NCBI RefSeq assembly: GCF_011067745.1
Contig: NZ_JAAMPJ010000016.1
Span: 124,001-188,000 of the forward strand
Source of the DNA: Lentzea alba
GTDB lineage: Bacteria; Actinomycetota; Actinomycetes; Mycobacteriales; Pseudonocardiaceae
Reading direction: 5' to 3'
DNA: 64,000 nucleotides
In this document: in pieces, positions 1-8,138 of the stretch
Layout: each line of letters starts with the position of its first letter
Numbering within the stretch: the stretch's first letter is position 1
Translations under genes and position numbers: made by a program
Notes under the pieces: model-generated
What the model was told of the DNA's origin: nothing
What the model saw: only the letters and a program-made list of their open reading frames with translations
Databases searched by the model: none

Positions 1-597
1 GGGGGACATGGTCCCCTGCTCCGGCCGACTTCGCTGACCGTGAAGCCGGGCGAGCTCACGCTGGTCGCGGGCGAGCCGGGCACCGGTCACACCGCGTTCG
101 GCCTGCTGCTCTCCGGCCGCATGAAGCCCTCCACGGGCACGGTGTCGCCGGACGCGAAGCTGCTGCGCAAGCAGGTCGTGCTGGTCGACGCCCCTGAAGT
201 GAACGAGCCGGAGGAAGCGCTGACCCTGGCCGCCGTCGTCGGTGAGGAGCTCGCGATGAACGGCATGCCGTCGGGCAAGAAGGCGGTGCACGACTGGTTG
301 GTCGAGCACGCCGCCGACGAGCACGCGACCAAGCGTTTCGAGCACGTGCCGGCGCACACGCGGTGCGCGGTGATGCTCGAACTGGCCTCCGCACGTCCCG
401 GCGTCACGACGCTCGTCCTCGACTGCCCGGACCGGTATCACCCCAACCCGCGCGAGTGGTTCGCCTTGGCTCAGGACTACGTGAACCCTGAACGGTCCGT
501 GGTCGCCCTGTGCTCGAACTCCTCCGCTCACATCCTCGACATCCCGCACGCGCGCCTTGGTGAGGACAACGACACCAAGATGGAGATCAACGCATGA
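1..597 (+). CDS. Degenerate ABC-transporter ATPase-like protein (5' end outside window)
   Basis: The frame is open from base 1, and residues before the first in-window GTG (position 40) read like an ABC nucleotide-binding domain start (LLRPTSLTVKPGELTLVAGEPG), so the gene begins upstream. The P-loop is GEPGTGHT at 70-93, with His where the catalytic Lys belongs. The Walker B-like stretch TTLVLDCPD (Asp codon at 421) has Cys at 424 in place of the catalytic Glu. No LSGGQ signature or H-loop is visible. It is therefore seen as an ABC-type fold that has probably lost hydrolysis. It overlaps the next gene, a YhgE/Pip membrane protein, by 4 bases (ATGA), so it is probably the cytoplasmic partner of that exporter. 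Whether it still binds nucleotide is unknown. Confidence 0.75.
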   Translation, partial: GGHGPLLRPTSLTVKPGELTLVAGEPGTGHTAFGLLLSGRMKPSTGTVSPDAKLLRKQVVLVDAPEVNEPEEALTLAAVVGEELAMNGMPSGKKAVHDWLVEHAADEHATKRFEHVPAHTRCAVMLELASARPGVTTLVLDCPDRYHPNPREWFALAQDYVNPERSVVALCSNSSAHILDIPHARLGEDNDTKMEINA

Positions 598-2519
598 GCG
601 CCCTTCGCATGGCCTTCAACGAACTTCGCCGGATCACCTCCGGCAAGCTCCCCAAGCTCGCCGTCCTGGCCCTGGCGCTCGTGCCGCTGCTGTACGCGTC
701 GCTCTACCTGTACGCCAACAAGGATCCGTACGCGAACCTCAACCAGGTCCCCGCCGCACTGGTGGTGAAGGACAAGGGCACCAAGGACCTCAACGCCGGC
801 AAAGACGTCGGGGACGAGCTGCTCAAGGGCAACAAGTTCAAGTGGCAGGTCGTCGACACCCCTGCCGACGCCGACGAGGGCGTGCGCAAGGGCAAGTACA
901 TCTTCGCCCTCACGCTCCCGGAGGACTTCTCCGAAGCACTCACGTCGGCCGAGCAGAACAAGCCGCGCCAAGGCGTGCTGACGCTGACGACCAACGACGC
1001 CAACAACTACCTGGGCAGCACGATCGCGAACCAGGTCGTCTCCGAGGTGCGCCGCGCCGTCACGGCGAAGGTCTCCACCGAGGCCGCCGACAAGCTGCTG
1101 CTCGGCTTCTCCACGATCCGCCAGGAGACCACCAAGGCGGCGGACGGCGCGACGAAGCTCGCGGACGGCGCCTCACAACTGCGCAACGGCGTGAACGAGC
1201 TCGACAGCGGCCAACGCCAGCTGCTCGACGGCGCGACGCAGGCCGCGAACGGCGCCGCACAGCTGCGCGACGGCACGCACCAGCTGCGTTCGCAGACCTC
1301 GGTCCTGCCCGACAGCACCCGGCAGCTCGCGAGCGGCGCACGCCAGGTCTCGGACGGCAACGCGACCGCCGCCGCACAGGCCGAGGCGTACGCGCAGAAG
1401 GCCCAGGCGCTCGTCGGAGTACTCGACCAGGCCAACGGTGACATCGCGAACCGGTTGCGCACCTTGGGTTTCACCGAGGAACAGGTGCAGCACGTGCTGT
1501 CCACCATCGGTCAGGTCCGCAAGCCCGTCGACGACGCCAACGGCAAGGTCCAGGGTGCCGCCGGCGATCTCCGCAAGCTCGCGAACGGCGCGGACCAGGT
1601 GGCCGACGGCGCCGAACTGCTCGCGTCGAAGATGCCCGGTCTGGTCGACGGGGTCGGCAAGCTCGACGACGGTGCCACGAAACTGGCGGACGGCACCGCA
1701 CAGCTGCGAGACGGCGAGCAGAAGGCCGTGGACGGCACCACCAAGCTGAAGGACGGCTCGAACCAGCTCGCCGACGGCTCCGCCCAGCTGCGCGACGGCC
1801 TCACCGGAGGCGTGGACAAGATCCCGAACGCGGACGACCCGACTCGTGCGGCGATCGCCCAGGCCATCGGTGACCCGGTGGCGGTGCGCGGCCTGTCCCA
1901 GACGAAGGCCGCCACGTACGGCGCGGGCCTGGCTCCGTTCTTCCTGGGCCTGGCGACGTGGATCGGCGCGTTCGTGTTGTTCCTGCTGCTGCGCCCGCTC
2001 TCACGCCGTGCGCTGGCGGCCGGTCAGTCCGCGCTGCGAGTGGCGTTGGGCGGCTGGTTGCCTGGCGCGTTGCTCGGCATCGTGCAGGTGCTGGTGATGT
2101 TCACGGTCGTGCGGTTCGTGGTGGACATCGAGCCGTCGAACCCCGTCGGCACGTTCGGGTTCCTCGTGCTCATGTCGCTGACGTTCGTGGCGATCCTGCA
2201 CGCGCTGAACGCCGCGTTCGGTGCCGTCGGCAAGTTCCTCGGCCTGATCCTGCTGATCCTGCAGCTGGTCAGCGCGGGTGGCACGTTCCCGTGGCAGACG
2301 ATCCCGGTGCCGCTGTACCCGCTGCACTACGGCCTGCCGATGGGCTACGCGGTCGACGGCCTGCGCCATCTGATGTACGGCGGCGACCTGGGCAGCGTGG
2401 GACAGGACGCATTGATCCTTCTCGCCTGGCTGGTCGGAGCCCTAGCCTTGACGTCCGTGGCGGCCTACAAGCAGCGGGTGTGGACAGCGTCGAAGCTGAA
2501 GCCGGAGCTGGTCCTGTGA
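594..2519 (+). CDS. YhgE/Pip-family multi-pass membrane protein
   Basis: This 641-residue protein has one transmembrane helix near residues 19-40, a long extracytoplasmic region, and about five helices in the last 220 residues, the usual layout of YhgE/Pip (ABC-2-like) proteins. Residues about 185-260 and 320-400 carry many copies of a GAxxLxxG/LADGxxxL pattern, the repeats typical of this family that build a long helical stalk. The family includes phage infection protein and components of ESX/type VII-linked or efflux systems; the substrate here cannot be read from sequence. The start ATG overlaps the stop of the ATPase-like gene, and the stop overlaps the GTG of the following TetR gene, so the three are one transcript. 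Confidence 0.9.
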   Translation: MSALRMAFNELRRITSGKLPKLAVLALALVPLLYASLYLYANKDPYANLNQVPAALVVKDKGTKDLNAGKDVGDELLKGNKFKWQVVDTPADADEGVRKGKYIFALTLPEDFSEALTSAEQNKPRQGVLTLTTNDANNYLGSTIANQVVSEVRRAVTAKVSTEAADKLLLGFSTIRQETTKAADGATKLADGASQLRNGVNELDSGQRQLLDGATQAANGAAQLRDGTHQLRSQTSVLPDSTRQLASGARQVSDGNATAAAQAEAYAQKAQALVGVLDQANGDIANRLRTLGFTEEQVQHVLSTIGQVRKPVDDANGKVQGAAGDLRKLANGADQVADGAELLASKMPGLVDGVGKLDDGATKLADGTAQLRDGEQKAVDGTTKLKDGSNQLADGSAQLRDGLTGGVDKIPNADDPTRAAIAQAIGDPVAVRGLSQTKAATYGAGLAPFFLGLATWIGAFVLFLLLRPLSRRALAAGQSALRVALGGWLPGALLGIVQVLVMFTVVRFVVDIEPSNPVGTFGFLVLMSLTFVAILHALNAAFGAVGKFLGLILLILQLVSAGGTFPWQTIPVPLYPLHYGLPMGYAVDGLRHLMYGGDLGSVGQDALILLAWLVGALALTSVAAYKQRVWTASKLKPELVL

Positions 2520-3091
2520 GCGCGAGAACCACCGCGACCAAGCAGAAGCTCTTCGACGCGGCGTTGAAGCTGGTCGGCGAACGGGGCGCGGCCTCGGTCA
2601 CGGTCGACGAGATCGCCGCGGAGGCGGGCGTCGCCAAGGGCACCATCTACTACAACTTCGCCTCGAAGGACGCCCTGGTCGAGGCACTGCTGCGGCACGG
2701 CGTGGAGATCCTCGCGGGCCGGCTGCGGTCCGCGGAGGGCTCCGAGGACTCGCTGGAGGCGCTGGTCGACGAGATGCTCGGCTTCTGGGCCGAGTACCCG
2801 GCGTTCGGCCAGCTCCTGGTCTCCGAGCTGTGGCGCACGCCGGGGCAGTGGCACGGCACTCTCTCGCTGCTGCGCGACGACATCGTGTCGATCGTGCGCG
2901 GTCACATGAAGCGCCTGTCCGACGCGGGCCGCCTGCCCGAGGGGGTCGAGGTCGGCACCGCGTCGGCGGCGTTGTTCGGAACGCTGCTCGTGATCGCGCT
3001 GGACTGGCAGGTGTTCCAGCCGGACCGGTCACGGGCGGAGGTGCGGGACTCCGTCATGCACCTGGTGCGCGGGCTCGGGCCGGGCCGTTAG
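2516..3091 (+). CDS. TetR/AcrR family transcriptional regulator
   Basis: The 191-residue product has an N-terminal TetR helix-turn-helix at about residues 25-50 (VTVDEIAAEAGVAKGTIYYNFASKDALV) and an all-helical ligand domain ending in FQPDRSRAEVRDSVMHLVRG. The GTG start lies in the stop codon of the YhgE gene (GTGA overlap), so it is the last gene of that operon and probably represses it in response to the exported compound. Its 3' end overlaps the convergent DUF4328-like gene by 4 bases. The fold assignment is secure; ligand and targets are inferred only from position. Confidence 0.93.
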   Translation: MSARTTATKQKLFDAALKLVGERGAASVTVDEIAAEAGVAKGTIYYNFASKDALVEALLRHGVEILAGRLRSAEGSEDSLEALVDEMLGFWAEYPAFGQLLVSELWRTPGQWHGTLSLLRDDIVSIVRGHMKRLSDAGRLPEGVEVGTASAALFGTLLVIALDWQVFQPDRSRAEVRDSVMHLVRGLGPGR

Positions 3092-3594
3092 AGCTCAGTC
3101 AGCCGTTCGGGCCGCTGCAGGGCGCTGACCTGCGCGATCACCACCACCGCGAGTGCGGCCGCCACGACGGCCAGCACGGCGGACGTGATCGCGACCGCGC
3201 GGTAGCCGGATCCGCTGCCGGCGAAGACCTCGACCGCCTCGGACGCCATCATGGCGAGGAAGGTCCACTGCCACGGCTTGATCCAGCGGCTGGGCACGCG
3301 CTGCTCGAACGGCACGTCCCGCTGAGCGAGATCGGACGCCCGCCAGATGTCCGCCATCCGCTTCACCTCGCGCAACGCGATGGCTCCGGCGTTGTGCGAC
3401 GCGTTGCGGACCCAGAACCCGAACACCAGGCCGGCGAAGCCCGTCAGCAGCAGCACCAACAGGTCCAGCAGCGCGTCGCGGGCGTCCGGGTGGAGCGCGG
3501 TGGCCACCACGGACGTGACGGCCACCCCCACGATCATCACCTGGGTCACGTGGCCGGTGATCCGGACGTCTTTCAGATCGATGTACGCACCCAT
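3088..3594 (-). CDS. DUF4328-like four-helix membrane protein
   Basis: This 168-residue protein is predicted to have four membrane helices (about residues 18-36, 42-62, 105-125, 135-155). Between helices 2 and 3 lies the sequence WVRNASHNAGAIALREVKRMADIWRASD, matching the N-A-I and IWRASD blocks of DUF4328 proteins. The start ATG overlaps the stop of the upstream gene by one base, so the two are translationally coupled. It is a close paralogue of the protein at 6532-7047: both begin YIDLKDVR(I/L)TGHV(T/S)Q and share FWVR/LWFRA(A/S)(S/T)HNA(G/E)AIAL. Function is unknown; the layout suggests a small membrane regulator or scaffold. Confidence 0.85.
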   Translation of the reverse strand: MGAYIDLKDVRITGHVTQVMIVGVAVTSVVATALHPDARDALLDLLVLLLTGFAGLVFGFWVRNASHNAGAIALREVKRMADIWRASDLAQRDVPFEQRVPSRWIKPWQWTFLAMMASEAVEVFAGSGSGYRAVAITSAVLAVVAAALAVVVIAQVSALQRPERLTEL

Positions 3595-4172
3595 CACGCC
3601 TCCACCTGGACGGCTTCCTGCATCGCGTTGACGCGCTTGATCATCTGCGCGGCCAGCACGGCCGCGACGACCAGGCCCGCGGCGGAGATCGTCGACAGCA
3701 ACGCGTAGTCGTCCAGCGCGGCCCGGCCGGACACCACACCGAGCGCGTTCGAACCGATGTAGGTGATCCACCAGGCCGTGACGAGACCGCTCTGGGGCCG
3801 CTTCTGCAGCCCGACCATCGGTTGCGTGCGGTCAGACCCACGCCAGATGTCCTGCATCACCGCGTACGGGATGAACAGGTTCCCGAACGGGATGAACCAA
3901 CCCAGGACCACCCACATGTTCGTCCAGCGGTGCTGGTGCCTGGACGTGATGGTGTCGGAGTTGAGCCGCGCCTGACGCATCCAGGCGACGAACAGCACAC
4001 CTCCCACGAGCTGCACGAACAGTGCGATGAAGTTTGCGGCCAAGTCCGACGCCGGGTCGACGGAGGTCCACAGCAGGGCGGCCGTGACGACCTGGGTCCC
4101 CGCCGAGAACGCGATCATCCCCGTCGCCGCCGTGCCGATTCCGCGCACGGGTCTGACAACCTCTGAGCTCAA
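3594..4172 (-). CDS. DUF4328 membrane protein
   Basis: The product, 192 residues from a TTG at 4172, carries the DUF4328 core: a WMRQARLNSDTI stretch, then WVVLGWFIPFGNLFIPYAVMQDIWRGSD, with four predicted membrane helices. The TTG is chosen because a GGGGGAA ribosome-binding site lies 4 bases ahead and everything further upstream in this frame is low-complexity and antisense to the secreted-protein gene at 4294; a GTG at 4148 is the alternative. It overlaps the downstream paralogue by one base. No DUF4328 function is established. Confidence 0.8.
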   Translation of the reverse strand: MSSEVVRPVRGIGTAATGMIAFSAGTQVVTAALLWTSVDPASDLAANFIALFVQLVGGVLFVAWMRQARLNSDTITSRHQHRWTNMWVVLGWFIPFGNLFIPYAVMQDIWRGSDRTQPMVGLQKRPQSGLVTAWWITYIGSNALGVVSGRAALDDYALLSTISAAGLVVAAVLAAQMIKRVNAMQEAVQVEA

Positions 4173-4293
4173 GTGATTCCCCCAGGAAAAGCGCACGTCC
4201 CCCGACGTCGGCGCGGAGCGTACATCCTCAACGCCCGATCGAGCGATACCTTTGGTCGTGCGGGGCGAAAAGGCCGCCGGTACGAACGAAGGC

Positions 4294-4740
4294 ATGCCGA
4301 AACTGCTGAGCCTCGCCGCCGCCCTGCTCACGACCGTCGCGCTCACGACCTCCCCGGCGCTCGCCGCGGAACCCGCCACGGCCACCGCCGACTTCCAGGA
4401 AGCGCTGTTCTCCCCCGTCGACGGCACCCTCGACTTCGAGGAGACAGCCGACGGCATCAAGGTCGTCGGCAAGTTCCAGAAGGGCTTCGCCTCCAGCAGT
4501 CCGGACGACTACCAGCTGCAGGTCCTCGACAACACCACGGTGGTCGTGGACTTCAGCAAGGACTTCCAGAAGGTCGCCGAGATCACGCCGCCGGCGGTCG
4601 AGGAGTTCGAGTTCACCACGAAGACCAAGCAGAAGATCGCGGACATCCGCAACGAGGACGTGGTCATCCGTCAGCTCGTGGACGTGGCGGCAGGCATCAA
4701 GGTGCAGGCCGAGATCGGCCGCACGAAGGTCGTCAAGTAG
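4294..4740 (+). CDS. Small secreted protein of unknown function
   Basis: This 148-residue product starts with a clear Sec signal peptide (MPKLLSLAAALLTTVALTTSPALA, cleavage near residue 25 after ALA). The mature part is about 120 residues of Lys/Asp/Glu-rich beta-type sequence without cysteines. I recognise no family. The ATG at 4294 is preferred over an in-frame TTG at 4252 because the signal peptide begins here. It is transcribed divergently from the DUF4328 pair and converges on the NAD-binding gene; no operon partner is apparent. Confidence 0.75.
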   Translation: MPKLLSLAAALLTTVALTTSPALAAEPATATADFQEALFSPVDGTLDFEETADGIKVVGKFQKGFASSSPDDYQLQVLDNTTVVVDFSKDFQKVAEITPPAVEEFEFTTKTKQKIADIRNEDVVIRQLVDVAAGIKVQAEIGRTKVVK

Positions 4741-4743
4741 CGG

Positions 4744-5256
4744 TCAGCGGGCGTCCTCGTAGTGCAGCGAGGGCGCCCGCCCTTCCAACGCCCGTTCGAC
4801 CGCCTCCAGCACGGCACGGCTCGTGCGCTGTGCGGCGTCGTGAGAGAAGTGACCGAGCAACACCTGCTGCGTCGGGTTCGGCAGCACCGGATCCGGCACC
4901 GGCGCGCACGTGTGCACCTCCACCACCGGCGCGCCTTCTGCCAGAAGGTGGTGCACGGCTTGTAGAACGTTCGCGCGGTAGGTGGTGTGCACCCACGCGA
5001 CCAACAGGTTCACCGGCTTGCCCTGCAGTTCGTACTCGACCTCGGACGCCAGCTCAGCGGGCTTCGCCCAGTCCGCTCGCACCCACGTAGGCCGGTGTCC
5101 CCGCGAGATCGACGCCCGCGCCGCCCGTCCGGGCCCGTCGTCGGCCATCAACGGCTGGGTCCGCGACGGCAGCACCACCCGCCACCCGCGCGCCGTCAGC
5201 ACCTGCGCGCACCCCGCCAACATCCCGGTCCCGCCGAGCACCAGTGCGGTTCTCAC
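4744..5256 (-). CDS. Short NAD(P)-binding (SDR-like) protein
   Basis: The 170-residue protein opens with a Rossmann glycine motif (VRTALVLGGTGMLAG), with no complete YxxxK catalytic pair recognisable further on. The length is well short of a full SDR (about 250). The GTG start has GAGGAGCG just upstream and overlaps the stop of the P-loop kinase-like gene (5253-5256), so the two are translationally coupled. It may bind NAD(P) or a nucleotide without being a classical dehydrogenase; similar short proteins are often annotated simply as short-chain dehydrogenases. Confidence 0.7.
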   Translation of the reverse strand: MRTALVLGGTGMLAGCAQVLTARGWRVVLPSRTQPLMADDGPGRAARASISRGHRPTWVRADWAKPAELASEVEYELQGKPVNLLVAWVHTTYRANVLQAVHHLLAEGAPVVEVHTCAPVPDPVLPNPTQQVLLGHFSHDAAQRTSRAVLEAVERALEGRAPSLHYEDAR

Positions 5257-5825
5257 CGAGCACGCTCCTCCCCGACCGAGGCCAGCGGCCCTGCCAGCCA
5301 CCGTTCCACCTGCCCCTGCCCGCGCAACCGCACGACCACGACCTGGTCGACCAGGGCGAGCACCCTGGCCCGGTTGCGCCGGTAGGTCTTCCAGCCCCAT
5401 CGCAGAATGTGCTCGGAGTCCGTGAACACCGACCACAGCGGCGATTCCTGGTTACCGTTCCACAACTCCACCCTGCCCGCGCGACGTCTGATCGTGCGAC
5501 TGACCAGCCGTCCCATCACCGTCGCGAACGGGTGATCGAGCCACACCACCGTGTCCGCGCGCGCCAGCAGTACCGGCCGCGCCTCGTGGTACTGGAACTC
5601 GGTCACCCAGCTGTCGTCATCCGCGAAGGCCTCGACCTCGCTCAGGAACTCCGGCCGGGGCGTCCACCGCGGACCCCAGTAGAGGCTGTCGAGCTCGACC
5701 CGCCGCGGGCCGTGCTGCCCGGCGATGCGCAGGCAGAGCGTCGACTTGCCGGATCCCGTGTTGCCGGCGACGAGGATGCGCCGGGGCACGTGCGGCAGCG
5801 GATCAGCTGGTCCGAGCAACGGCAT
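5253..5825 (-). CDS. P-loop adenylate-kinase-like protein (FlaR/topology-modulation type)
   Basis: This 190-residue protein has a clean Walker A (ILVAGNTGSGKSTL, about residues 17-30), then VELDSLYWGPRWTPRPEF, the acceptor-side segment typical of small P-loop kinases annotated as adenylate kinase or DNA topology modulation protein, and WLDHPFATVMGRLVSRTIRR, an Arg-rich lid. It should bind ATP and may phosphorylate a small molecule; the substrate is unknown. It is followed with a 4-base overlap by the NAD-binding gene. Confidence 0.8.
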   Translation of the reverse strand: MPLLGPADPLPHVPRRILVAGNTGSGKSTLCLRIAGQHGPRRVELDSLYWGPRWTPRPEFLSEVEAFADDDSWVTEFQYHEARPVLLARADTVVWLDHPFATVMGRLVSRTIRRRAGRVELWNGNQESPLWSVFTDSEHILRWGWKTYRRNRARVLALVDQVVVVRLRGQGQVERWLAGPLASVGEERAR

Positions 5826-6091
5826 CGGGTCAGGCTAGGCCAGAAGCCAATGATCACAACACTTTCGTCGCCAGGCTCCGAAGATGAAGGAGCTGGTGTT
5901 CCGCGGCATCACGACGAGGGATCCGGAGCAGATCCGCTGGATCGGCCTGGCGTCGAACCGGACCGCTCCGACCGAGGTGCTCGGTGAGCTGGCTCTCGGC
6001 GACCACAACCTGCTGGTGCTCCTCAGCGCCTGCTGGAACCCGTCACTGCCGATCCCGGTGGTGTGGCGGATCGTCGAGCCGCTGCGCCAGG

Positions 6092-6137
6092 CGGGAAAAC
6101 AAAAACGCAGGGCCCCCGGAACTCCGGGGACCCTGCG
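6092..6137 (-). terminator. Rho-independent terminator of the cold-shock gene
   Basis: Read on the minus strand, CGCAGGG-T-CCCCGGA-GT-TCCGGGG-G-CCCTGCG forms a long GC-rich stem (6106-6137), followed at once by TTTTTGTTTT (6096-6105). It lies 13 bases past the cold-shock stop codon. This is the cleanest intrinsic terminator in the window. Confidence 0.9.
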
Positions 6138-6150
6138 CCTTGAAACAACG

Positions 6151-6354
6151 TCAGAGAGCGGTGACGTTCGTCGCCTGCGGGCCCTTCTGGCCCTGCGTGA
6201 CGTCGAACGAGACCTTCTGGTTCTCCTCGAGGCTGCGGTAGCCGCCGCCGTTGAGGGCCGAGTAGTGGACGAAGACGTCAGCGCCGCCGTCCTCGGGGGC
6301 GATGAAGCCGAAGCCCTTTTCGGCGTTGAACCACTTGACGGTGCCGTTTGCCAT
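6151..6354 (-). CDS. cspA: Cold-shock protein (CspA family)
   Basis: The 67-residue product is a single cold-shock domain with both RNA-binding motifs: KGFGFI (RNP1) and DVFVHY (RNP2), in the order MANGTVKWFNAEKGFGFIAPEDG. It binds single-stranded RNA/DNA as a chaperone in the cytoplasm. The ATG follows GAAGGAGCAGTAC, a good ribosome-binding site. The gene is monocistronic, ended by the strong terminator at 6092-6137. The 177 bases between it and the upstream DUF4328-like gene could hold the long structured 5' leader often seen with csp genes, but I cannot point to a defined element. Confidence 0.96.
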   Translation of the reverse strand: MANGTVKWFNAEKGFGFIAPEDGGADVFVHYSALNGGGYRSLEENQKVSFDVTQGQKGPQATNVTAL

Positions 6355-6531
6355 GTACTGCTCCTTCAATGCTGAAGAGCAGACCACACTTTGTGGCCGC
6401 TCCAGTGGTTGGTCGTGAGCTGACCGCCCCAACCGCTAAGAAGGAGAATCGCTCGCAACTGAAGTTCGGCGAGCGTGAAATGACACGAACACAAAACCGC
6501 AACCAGCGAACACTCTACCGCATCCGAGCCG

Positions 6532-7047
6532 CTAGCGTCGCTTCCGCTGAGGAACTGCGAACCGCTGCTGCATGGACGTGATCCGCCAGATCAGGAAGAC
6601 CGCCAGACCGGCCGCTACCAGCGCACATAGCGTCGACAGGGTCGAAAACACGACGTAGGCGGGCGTGTCGAGGAGCAGTGACTCGAGTATGTCGCACATC
6701 ACCATGGCGAGGAACGCGTACTGCCAGGGCCTGATCAACGGGCTGGCCACGCGCTGGTCGAACGGCACCTCCCGCTGCTCGGGGTCACTGGCCTTCCACA
6801 CCTGCGGCATCATCCGCACGCCGTGCAGGGCGATCGCCTCGGCGTTGTGGGTGGCGGCACGGAACCACAGCAGGAACGCCACGGCCGCCGGCACGATCAG
6901 CACGATGGCGAGGAAGCTCCACGAGGACGACCCGCCCCGCCAGTCGTTGATCGTGCCCCAGACCGACTCGGCCGCGACGAGCGCGATCAAGCCCTGGCTC
7001 ACGTGGCCAGTCAGCCGGACGTCCTTCAAGTCGATGTAGGTGTCCAC
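6532..7047 (-). CDS. DUF4328-like membrane protein (paralogue of the 3088-3594 gene)
   Basis: This 171-residue protein has four predicted membrane helices and the block LWFRAATHNAEAIALHGVRMMPQVWKASDPEQREVPFDQRVASPLIRPWQ. This matches the gene at 3088-3594 almost motif for motif, including the N-terminal YIDLKDVR-TGHV-Q and the downstream WQ(Y/W)(A/T)FLAM(V/M). The GTG at 7047 is chosen because GGGAG lies 6 bases before it. It stands at the end of the sugar-import operon on the same strand, 37 bases past the last gene, so it may be co-transcribed. Function is unknown. Confidence 0.8.
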   Translation of the reverse strand: MDTYIDLKDVRLTGHVSQGLIALVAAESVWGTINDWRGGSSSWSFLAIVLIVPAAVAFLLWFRAATHNAEAIALHGVRMMPQVWKASDPEQREVPFDQRVASPLIRPWQYAFLAMVMCDILESLLLDTPAYVVFSTLSTLCALVAAGLAVFLIWRITSMQQRFAVPQRKRR

Positions 7048-7083
7048 GCACAACTCCCCGAACACAGCGGATCCGGCGGGAGA

Positions 7084-8133
7084 CTACCGCCCGAAACCGC
7101 AGCCCAGCTCGTCGAAAGTCGCGATCTTCTCGGCGGCGCGCACGACCACCTCGTCGATGCCGTCCAGGATCACCCGATCGCCCATGCGGCGGGCGGGCAG
7201 CAGTGGCACGTCCGCCTTGCCGCATTGCTCCACAACGGACGTGAACGCCCGTGCGGCGGCCAGCGGGGCGACTAGGGGTGCGCCGGTCTGCCGGTGCCTG
7301 ATCAGGTTCTCCAGGAGGTCGACGGGTGGTGGCACGGCCATCTTGTGATCGTTGACCGTCAACCGGTCGTCGTCGTACCACCACACAGCCTGGCCCAACG
7401 AGCCGTGCACCAGCACGACCGGTGGCAACGATGTCGAGGCGCACAGCGTGGTGGCGACCACGACCGGAGGAACGCCATCGGCCGTCACTCGCACACAGGC
7501 CGTGTCGTCGGCGGTGATCGTGTCGCGGCAACGGAACAGCTCCAGCTCGACCGTGATGTCCGACCGTTCTTCTACGTCGGCGAGCAACAGTGCGTTCTGC
7601 AGAGCGTGCGCGAACGGGTTCACCAAAGTCCCGTCCTCGCCCTGCCGGCCAGCCCACGTCGCGCGCTCGTAGTAGGAGTCCGTGCGCACCCAACGGCCTG
7701 CGGCGCCGATACCGGAGATGTCGCCCAACGCGCCGGAGCCGATCAACGAGCAGAGCCGGCGATACGACCCCGTCCCCTGCGACTGGAACCCGACCTGACA
7801 CACCAGCCCGCGTTTCACCGCCGCCGCGGCGATCTCCTCGTAGTCGGCCACCGACAGCAGCGCCGGTTTCTCCACCAGCACGTCGCAGCCCAGCTCGAAC
7901 GCGTCGAGCACGAGATCCCGATGAGTCGACGGCGGTGAGGAGATCAGCACGACCTCGGGGTGGAGTTCGGCCGCCAGCGACGGCAGGTCCGGGTAGGACG
8001 GCACCGGCACGTCTCCCACGTCCGCCACGTCGACGACGCCGACGAAGGTGGCGACCCCGTCGTGGCCGAGCCGGAGCAGGTTCTCCACGTGCCGCGCCCC
8101 GTGCCCCCGAGCGCCGACCAGCGCAACACGCAT
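7084..8133 (-). CDS. Gfo/Idh/MocA family oxidoreductase
   Basis: The 349-residue protein starts with a Rossmann fold (MRVALVGARGHGARHVENLL) and has the family's substrate-side motif ELGCDVLVEKPALLSVADY (EKP at about residue 92). Such enzymes oxidise or reduce sugars, inositols or their derivatives with NAD(P). It is the last sugar gene of a minus-strand operon and lies 5 bases after the DUF624 gene. It is only distantly similar to the Gfo/Idh/MocA enzyme that heads the operon, which suggests two different redox steps on the imported sugar. Confidence 0.9.
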   Translation of the reverse strand: MRVALVGARGHGARHVENLLRLGHDGVATFVGVVDVADVGDVPVPSYPDLPSLAAELHPEVVLISSPPSTHRDLVLDAFELGCDVLVEKPALLSVADYEEIAAAAVKRGLVCQVGFQSQGTGSYRRLCSLIGSGALGDISGIGAAGRWVRTDSYYERATWAGRQGEDGTLVNPFAHALQNALLLADVEERSDITVELELFRCRDTITADDTACVRVTADGVPPVVVATTLCASTSLPPVVLVHGSLGQAVWWYDDDRLTVNDHKMAVPPPVDLLENLIRHRQTGAPLVAPLAAARAFTSVVEQCGKADVPLLPARRMGDRVILDGIDEVVVRAAEKIATFDELGCGFGR

Positions 8134-8138
8134 CGTTC

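Larger units (their letters stand above)
5884..6375 (+). pseudogene. Remnant of a repeat protein, reading through antisense to the cold-shock gene
   Basis: The first 70 codons (to about 6093) read like a leucine-rich-repeat-variant protein (WIGLASNRTAPTEVLGELALGDHNLLVLLSACWNPSLPIPVVW). After that the frame runs through the terminator of the cold-shock gene and antisense to the gene itself, so the rest of the open frame to 6375 is almost certainly not native. The family normally has several such repeats; only about two remain. Most likely a broken gene end, or a short ORF of no function. Confidence 0.3.
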
